DNA of 64,000 nucleotides, taken from contig NZ_CP011524.1 of NCBI RefSeq assembly GCF_004154955.1, positions 2,046,001 through 2,110,000 on the forward strand. Direction: 5' to 3'. The notes under the pieces were generated by a model. That model saw only the letters and a list, made by a program, of their open reading frames with translations. It did not search any database and was not told the DNA's origin. The stretch is from Intestinimonas butyriciproducens. Lineage in GTDB: Bacteria > Bacillota > Clostridia > Oscillospirales > Oscillospiraceae. Of the stretch, positions 59,419 through 64,000 are shown one piece after another (positions within the stretch are counted from its first letter, which is position 1; each line of letters starts with the position of its first letter). A program made the position numbers and the translations under genes.

Positions 59419-61668
59419 TTGGCTAAGAAAAAGGGCCCCCAGGAGGGGGCCAAACGGGTGGACAACCCCAATGTGCAGGGCCTCCATGCCGAAGTGCTGG
59501 AACAGCCCATTACCCAGACCCTGGAAATCAATTATATGCCCTACGCCATGAGCGTCATCGTCTCACGGGCTATCCCGGAGATCGACGGGTTCAAACCCTC
59601 CCATCGGAAGCTTCTCTACACCATGTATCAGATGAAGCTGCTGGGCGGAGCGCGGACCAAGTCCGCCAACGTGGTGGGCCAGACCATGAAGCTCAATCCT
59701 CACGGCGACCAGGCCATCTACGACACCATGGTCCGCCTCTCCAGGGGCTATGGAGCCCTCCTCCACCCGCTGGTGGACTCCAAGGGCAATTTCGGCAAGG
59801 TGTACTCCCGGGATATGGCCTGGGCGGCCTCCCGCTATACGGAAGTCCGGCTGGATGCCATCTGCGCCGAGCTCTTCCGGGACATTGACCAGGATACGGT
59901 GGACTTTGTCCCCAACTACGACGGCACCCTCCAGGAGCCCACCCTTCTGCCCACCACCTTTCCAAACGTGCTGGTATCCGCCAACCAGGGCATCGCCGTG
60001 GGCATGGCCTCCAACCTGTGCGGCTTCCATCTGGGCGAGGTGTGCGACGCCACCATGGCCTATCTCAAAAATCCCAACTGCGACCTCACCGCCACTCTCA
60101 AGGCCCCCGACTTCCCCACCGGCGGGGAGCTGCTCTACGACGCGGAAGAGCTCTCCGCCATCTACCGGACCGGGCGGGGCTCCTTCAAGGTCCAGGCAAA
60201 GTGGCGGTATGTCAAAGAGGAAAATCTGATCGAGATCTATGAGATCCCCTATACCACCACTGTGGAGGCCATCATGGACAAGGTGGCCGAGCTGGTAAAG
60301 GGCGGAAAGGTCAAGGAGATCTCCGACATGCGGGATGAGACCGATCTCACCGGCCTCAAGCTTGCCATCGACCTCAAGCGGGGCACCGACCCCGACAAGC
60401 TGATGGCCAAGCTCTTCCGCATGACCCCGCTGCGGGACTCCTTTGCCTGCAACTTCAATATCCTCATCGCCGGCATGCCCCGGGTCATGGGGGTGCGGGA
60501 GATCCTGGAGGAGTGGACGGCCTGGCGGATGGAGGGCGTCCGCCGCCGGACCTACTTCGTTATGAAGAAAAAGCAGGACAAGCTCCACCTTTTGAAGGGC
60601 CTTAAACGCATCCTGCTGGATATCGACCGGGCCATCCAGATCATCCGGGACACCGAAGAGGACGCCGAGGTGGTGCCCAATCTGATGATCGGCTTCGGCA
60701 TTGACGAAGTCCAGGCCGAATATGTGGCCGATATCCGCCTGAGGAACATCAATAAGGAGTATATCCTCAAGCGCATCGAAGAGACTTCCACACTGGAGCA
60801 GGAGATCGCTGATCTTCAGGACATCGTGAACCGCCCGGAGCGGGTCAAGGAGATCATCATTTCAGAGCTCGTCAACGTGAAGAAGAAGTATGCGGTCCCC
60901 CGGCGCACTGCGCTGGTCTACGAACATGCGCTGGAATCCTCCGATCCGGAGGAGGACATCCCCGATTATCCGGTGAACGTCTTCCTCTCCCGGGAGGGCT
61001 ATTTCAAAAAAATCACCCCCCAGTCCCTGCGCATGAGCTCGGAGCAGAAGTACAAGGAGGGCGACGGTGCCTTTCTCTCCTGGGAGTGCGGCAATCGGGA
61101 CGAGCTGCTGGTCTTTACCGACAAGCAGCAGTGCTATAAGACTCGTATGAGCGACTTCGACGACGCCAAGGCCAGCGTACTGGGCGACTATCTCCCCACC
61201 AAGCTGGGCTTCGACGAGGGCGAGAGCTTTGTCTGGGCCTGCGTCCCCGGCGACTACAGCGGAAATCTGCTGTTTTTCTTCCAAAATGGCAAGGCGGCCC
61301 GGGTAGAACTCTCCGGTTATCAGACGCAGACGAGACGCAAGCGCTTGACCGGGGCATACTCTGATAAGAGCCCGTTGGTGACGGCCTATCTGCTGCGGGA
61401 GGAGATGGAGATGGCCGTCTGGTCCACCGAGGGCCGCGCCCTGATCTTCCACACCGCCTCCCTTGCCCCGAAAGCCACCCGCTCTACCCAGGGGGTCAAC
61501 ATTATGACGCTCAAGCCCAAATACCGGCTGGAGGGTGCCGCCCCGCTGTCCGCCACCCCTATCCAAAATGCCGCCCGCTATCGGGCGCGTTCCCTGCCTG
61601 TGGCCGGCGCCCTGCTCAGGGAGGAGGACCGGGGCGAGGAGCAGATGTCCCTGATGGAACCGTCCTGA
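59419..61668 (+). CDS. Divergent type IIA topoisomerase DNA-cleaving subunit (ParC/GyrA-like)
   Basis: A 749-residue A subunit. The breakage-reunion domain is intact, with the catalytic tyrosine in RYTEVRL near residue 145, the pattern NPHGDQAIYDTMVRLSR in the quinolone region, and IAVGMASNL. At the position of E. coli GyrA Ser83 the residue is Gln; the Asp87 equivalent is kept. The C-terminal part (VFLSREGYFKKITPQSL, AKVEL-like blades) is a beta-pinwheel. The start is TTG at 59419 with AAAGGA upstream. It forms a pair with the parE-like gene although two exported-protein genes separate them. Confidence 0.88.
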   Translation: MAKKKGPQEGAKRVDNPNVQGLHAEVLEQPITQTLEINYMPYAMSVIVSRAIPEIDGFKPSHRKLLYTMYQMKLLGGARTKSANVVGQTMKLNPHGDQAIYDTMVRLSRGYGALLHPLVDSKGNFGKVYSRDMAWAASRYTEVRLDAICAELFRDIDQDTVDFVPNYDGTLQEPTLLPTTFPNVLVSANQGIAVGMASNLCGFHLGEVCDATMAYLKNPNCDLTATLKAPDFPTGGELLYDAEELSAIYRTGRGSFKVQAKWRYVKEENLIEIYEIPYTTTVEAIMDKVAELVKGGKVKEISDMRDETDLTGLKLAIDLKRGTDPDKLMAKLFRMTPLRDSFACNFNILIAGMPRVMGVREILEEWTAWRMEGVRRRTYFVMKKKQDKLHLLKGLKRILLDIDRAIQIIRDTEEDAEVVPNLMIGFGIDEVQAEYVADIRLRNINKEYILKRIEETSTLEQEIADLQDIVNRPERVKEIIISELVNVKKKYAVPRRTALVYEHALESSDPEEDIPDYPVNVFLSREGYFKKITPQSLRMSSEQKYKEGDGAFLSWECGNRDELLVFTDKQQCYKTRMSDFDDAKASVLGDYLPTKLGFDEGESFVWACVPGDYSGNLLFFFQNGKAARVELSGYQTQTRRKRLTGAYSDKSPLVTAYLLREEMEMAVWSTEGRALIFHTASLAPKATRSTQGVNIMTLKPKYRLEGAAPLSATPIQNAARYRARSLPVAGALLREEDRGEEQMSLMEPS

Positions 61669-61688
61669 TTCTCTTTTGAGGTGCTGCT

Positions 61689-62558
61689 ATGAAACAATCT
61701 CCGGGAAAAACCTTTTTGACCTATGTCTGGATCACCCTGGCCTCCGTCGTCTATGCGTTCGGCTTCAACTGGTGCTACGCGCCCAACCACATCGGTTTCG
61801 GCGGCATCACCGGCGTGGGCCAGATCATCAATGCCATCCTCCCCTGGGCTCCCATCGGCACGGTGGTCATCATCCTGAACATTCCCCTCTTCATCCTGGG
61901 GTGGAAGTTCATTGGAGGGCACCTGCTGGTGACCTCTCTCTTCGCCATGTTCGTCTCCTCCGCGGCCATCGACGCCCTGAACGCCATCTATACCTTCCAG
62001 CCCATGGATCCCATGCTGGCCACCATTTACGGCGGCGTCCTCATGGGTCTCTCCCTGGGCGTGGTCTTCCTTCAGGGCGCCACCACCGGCGGTACCGACC
62101 TCATCGCCCGGCTGCTGAAGCTGAAAATGGCCTGGCTGCCCATGGGCAAGCTGCTGATGGTCATTGATCTCGTAGTCATTCTGGCCGTGGCCGCCGCCTT
62201 CGGCAATGTGGACAGCGCCCTGTACGGCGTGGTGGCGCTGTACATCTCCTCCATGGTGATGGATATGGTGCTCTACGGCCTGGACACCGCCAAGGTGGCC
62301 TATATCATCAGCGACCGGCATAAGGAGATCGCCGACACCCTGGTGCGGGACCTGGACCGGGGCGTTACTATCCTCCACGGCGAGGGTGCCTGGTCCGGTC
62401 AGGAAAAACAAGTGCTCATGTGCGCCTTCAAGCAGCGGCAGATCGTCACGATGAAGCAGCTGGTGAAGGAGCTGGACCCCGCCGCCTTCCTCATCGTATG
62501 CGATGCCCATGAGGTCATGGGCGAGGGTTTTCGGGAGTACAAACAAAACGATCTGTAA
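61689..62558 (+). CDS. YitT family membrane protein
   Basis: A 289-residue protein with about five N-terminal membrane helices (WITLASVVYAFGFNWCYAPN, GGITGVGQI, LFIL, GVLMGLSLGVVFLQGATTGGTDLIARLL) and a C-terminal soluble DUF2179 domain (VAYIISDRHKEIADTLVRDLDRGVTILHGEGAW). Function unknown; the family is common in Firmicutes. It follows the parC-like gene by 20 nt with GAGGTG as ribosome-binding site. Confidence 0.92.
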   Translation: MKQSPGKTFLTYVWITLASVVYAFGFNWCYAPNHIGFGGITGVGQIINAILPWAPIGTVVIILNIPLFILGWKFIGGHLLVTSLFAMFVSSAAIDALNAIYTFQPMDPMLATIYGGVLMGLSLGVVFLQGATTGGTDLIARLLKLKMAWLPMGKLLMVIDLVVILAVAAAFGNVDSALYGVVALYISSMVMDMVLYGLDTAKVAYIISDRHKEIADTLVRDLDRGVTILHGEGAWSGQEKQVLMCAFKQRQIVTMKQLVKELDPAAFLIVCDAHEVMGEGFREYKQNDL

Positions 62559-62576
62559 AGAAGGGAGCGACCCTTG

Positions 62577-63164
62577 ATGGCCGACTTTGCACGGGTAAGA
62601 GAACACTTAGAGGCACGGGGCTTCACCGTCTCCTGCTTCGCCACCGCGGCGGAGGCCTGCGACTACCTCGACCGTACGCTGGACGGAAAGAGCATTGGGA
62701 TCGGTGGCTCTGTGACCATCCGGGATATGGGCCTTGCCGAGCGGCTGGGGACGCATAACCGGATCGTCTGGCATTGGGCCGGCGGGACTGCTCAGGAGGC
62801 GTCTGAGACCCAGATCTACCTCTCCTCTGTCAACGGTCTGGCCGAGACCGGCGAGATCATCAATATCGACGGCACCGGCAACCGGGTGGCCTCCGGCCTC
62901 TACGGCCACGAAAAGGTCTATTTCATCGTGGGGCGGAACAAGCTGGCCCCCGATTACGACGCGGCCCTCTGGCGGGCCCGGAATATTGCCGGGCCCAAAA
63001 ATGCCCAACGCCTCCAGAAAAAAACGCCCTGCGCTGTCAAGGGCGACAAGTGCTATGACTGCAAGAGCCCGGAGCGCATTTGCAGCGCGCTGGTAGTCTA
63101 CTGGCGCAAGCCCTCCTCGATGGACTTCGAGGTGGTGCTGGTGGATGAGGACCTGGGTTTCTGA
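62577..63164 (+). CDS. LUD-domain protein (LutC/YkgG-like)
   Basis: A 195-residue LUD (lactate utilisation) domain protein: GIGGSVTIRDMGLAERL, TQIYLSSVNGLAETGEIINIDGTGNRVAS and VYFIVGRNKLAPDYDAALWRARNIAGPKNAQRL. C-terminal cysteines (KTPCAVKGDKCYDCKSPERIC) are typical of the DUF162 group in clostridia and might bind a cluster. No lutA or lutB is near, so lactate use is not implied. ATG at 62577 rather than the TTG at 62574; GGGAG precedes it. It is 18 nt after the YitT-type gene. Confidence 0.87.
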   Translation: MADFARVREHLEARGFTVSCFATAAEACDYLDRTLDGKSIGIGGSVTIRDMGLAERLGTHNRIVWHWAGGTAQEASETQIYLSSVNGLAETGEIINIDGTGNRVASGLYGHEKVYFIVGRNKLAPDYDAALWRARNIAGPKNAQRLQKKTPCAVKGDKCYDCKSPERICSALVVYWRKPSSMDFEVVLVDEDLGF

Positions 63165-63196
63165 CTCCCTTGACGCATCAAAAAGGAGGTGTGCCC

Positions 63197-64000
63197 GTGA
63201 AAAAGCGGCTTCTCGCGCTGTGCCTGTGTCTGTCTCTGTCCCTCACGGGCTGCGCCGCCATGCTGGAGCGGGATTATCTGTCGGTCACGCCCCACGCCAG
63301 GCTGCCGGCGGCTGCCGATGACTCCACCACCGTGTGGGTGGAGACCTACCCGGAACTGGTGGACGCCATTTTTAGCCTGGTGTCCGAGCACCGGGAATCC
63401 GGCGTGATCCGACTGCGTAACTGGAAGGGAAATGTGCGGCAAAATCTCTCGGACGCCTGTGATGAGGTGAGCCACGATGATCCTCTGGGCGCCTATGCAG
63501 TGGACCGGATCAAGCCTGAGTTCGTCCGCATCGCCACCTACTACGAGGCTACGGTCAGTATCGATTACCGCCGCACCGCCGAGCAGGTGGCCTCCGTCAA
63601 CACCGTCGCAGGCAGCGGCGCCATCCGCGGAGAACTTCGGGACGCCCTCACCTCCTTCGTGCCGGAGACCGCCTTCCGCGTCAACTATTTCGACCAGGCC
63701 CAGGGGGACGACTACATTCCCCGGCTCATCCGTCAGGCCTACTACGACAGTCCCGCCGCCGCCCTGGGTCTGCCGGAGGCCGTGGTGAACCTCTATCCCG
63801 AGAGCGGTCAGCAGCGGGTGGTGGAGGTGCTCTTCACCTATCCAGAGGAGCCGGAGCTCCTGCGGGAAAAGAGTCAGGCCCTCACCTCCGCCGCACAGGT
63901 CCTGGTGGACCCCTACCGCACCGGCCTGCGGAATTCCGCCCTCATTCCCGTCCTGTACCGCGCCCTGCGGGAGCATACCGGGCTGGGAGAAGCGCAGGAC
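63197..64000 (+). CDS. Lipoprotein of unknown function, cut by the window edge
   Basis: A GTG start at 63197 with AAGGAGGT upstream opens a frame that is still open at 64000 (268 codons, with no stop). The product has a lipoprotein signal (LSLTGCAA, Cys near residue 20) and an extracytoplasmic domain with YPELVDAIFSLVSEHRESGVIRL, then RIATYYEATVSIDYRR and YIPRLIRQAYYDSPAAALGLPEAVVN. It could be the N-terminal part of a transglutaminase-like protein but nothing diagnostic is visible yet. It is 32 nt after the LUD gene. Confidence 0.7.
   Translation, partial: MKKRLLALCLCLSLSLTGCAAMLERDYLSVTPHARLPAAADDSTTVWVETYPELVDAIFSLVSEHRESGVIRLRNWKGNVRQNLSDACDEVSHDDPLGAYAVDRIKPEFVRIATYYEATVSIDYRRTAEQVASVNTVAGSGAIRGELRDALTSFVPETAFRVNYFDQAQGDDYIPRLIRQAYYDSPAAALGLPEAVVNLYPESGQQRVVEVLFTYPEEPELLREKSQALTSAAQVLVDPYRTGLRNSALIPVLYRALREHTGLGEAQD

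Noticed and set aside
62577-63164. Lactate utilisation operon member
   Set aside because: No lutA/lutB-type genes adjoin it; only the LUD domain itself can be supported.

Overview
The window looks like the chromosome of a Gram-positive, endospore-forming anaerobe of the class Clostridia, most like gut Oscillospiraceae (Flavonifractor/Lawsonibacter/Oscillibacter type). The evidence is the sigma-F module (spoIIAA, spoIIAB, sigF), a SleB-type cortex hydrolase, a valS T-box, a CD1247-type protein, NhaC antiporters, many copper-amine-oxidase-N exported proteins, and high-GC coding with strong Shine-Dalgarno sites. Family names come from recognising motifs in the translated sequence; no database search was run.

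Layout. 0.2-6.5 kb (+): an aconitase-superfamily hydratase, a DUF1847 protein, a znuA-znuC-znuB zinc importer and a metallo-beta-lactamase-fold hydrolase. 6.6-10.7 kb (-): an operon of yqeG, an endonuclease IV-like gene, a frameshifted lipoprotein, an aminopeptidase P, efp and a CD1247-type acidic protein. 10.7-18.3 kb: a mixture of single genes (nucleotidyltransferase, rpsU, an acetyltransferase with a nonsense codon, a methyltransferase, SleB, an ABC-F ATPase, a helical protein, a radical SAM protein). 18.4-20.1 kb (-): a small XRE regulator, a GT2 glycosyltransferase and GtrA, with a striking paired palindrome in front. 20.1-25.6 kb (-): spoIIAA-spoIIAB-sigF, and a T-box-controlled ycxB-like/valS operon. 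25.6-30.4 kb (-): two tandem nhaC genes with related leaders, then gluQ.

30.6-38.8 kb is a gene graveyard. A sugar-type ABC importer, an HlyD-like adaptor, a MacB-like membrane protein and a divergent two-component system are all present, but nearly all carry truncations, frameshifts, an internal stop or a deletion fusion. 38.9-46.6 kb (-) is a glycine-cleavage operon (gcvT-gcvH-gcvPA-gcvPB-lpdA) behind a tandem glycine riboswitch. Its last gene, lpdA, is split by a complete IS3-family element (39864-41540) with a 3-bp target duplication; removing the element and one repeat copy restores the reading frame exactly.

46.7-50.2 kb holds an acetyltransferase, a nitroreductase, a FAD/Rieske oxidoreductase and a tRNA-dihydrouridine synthase. 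50.2-52.9 kb is the scar of an integrative element: an AT-rich noncoding stretch, a fragment of a DUF262/HNH gene, a tyrosine integrase, six GGCACCA repeats and tRNA-Ser(CGA). 53.0-64.0 kb (+) is a dense run encoding a divergent type IIA topoisomerase pair (parE-like and parC-like) with two exported-protein genes between the subunits, followed by a YitT-type membrane protein, an LUD-domain protein and a lipoprotein cut by the window edge.
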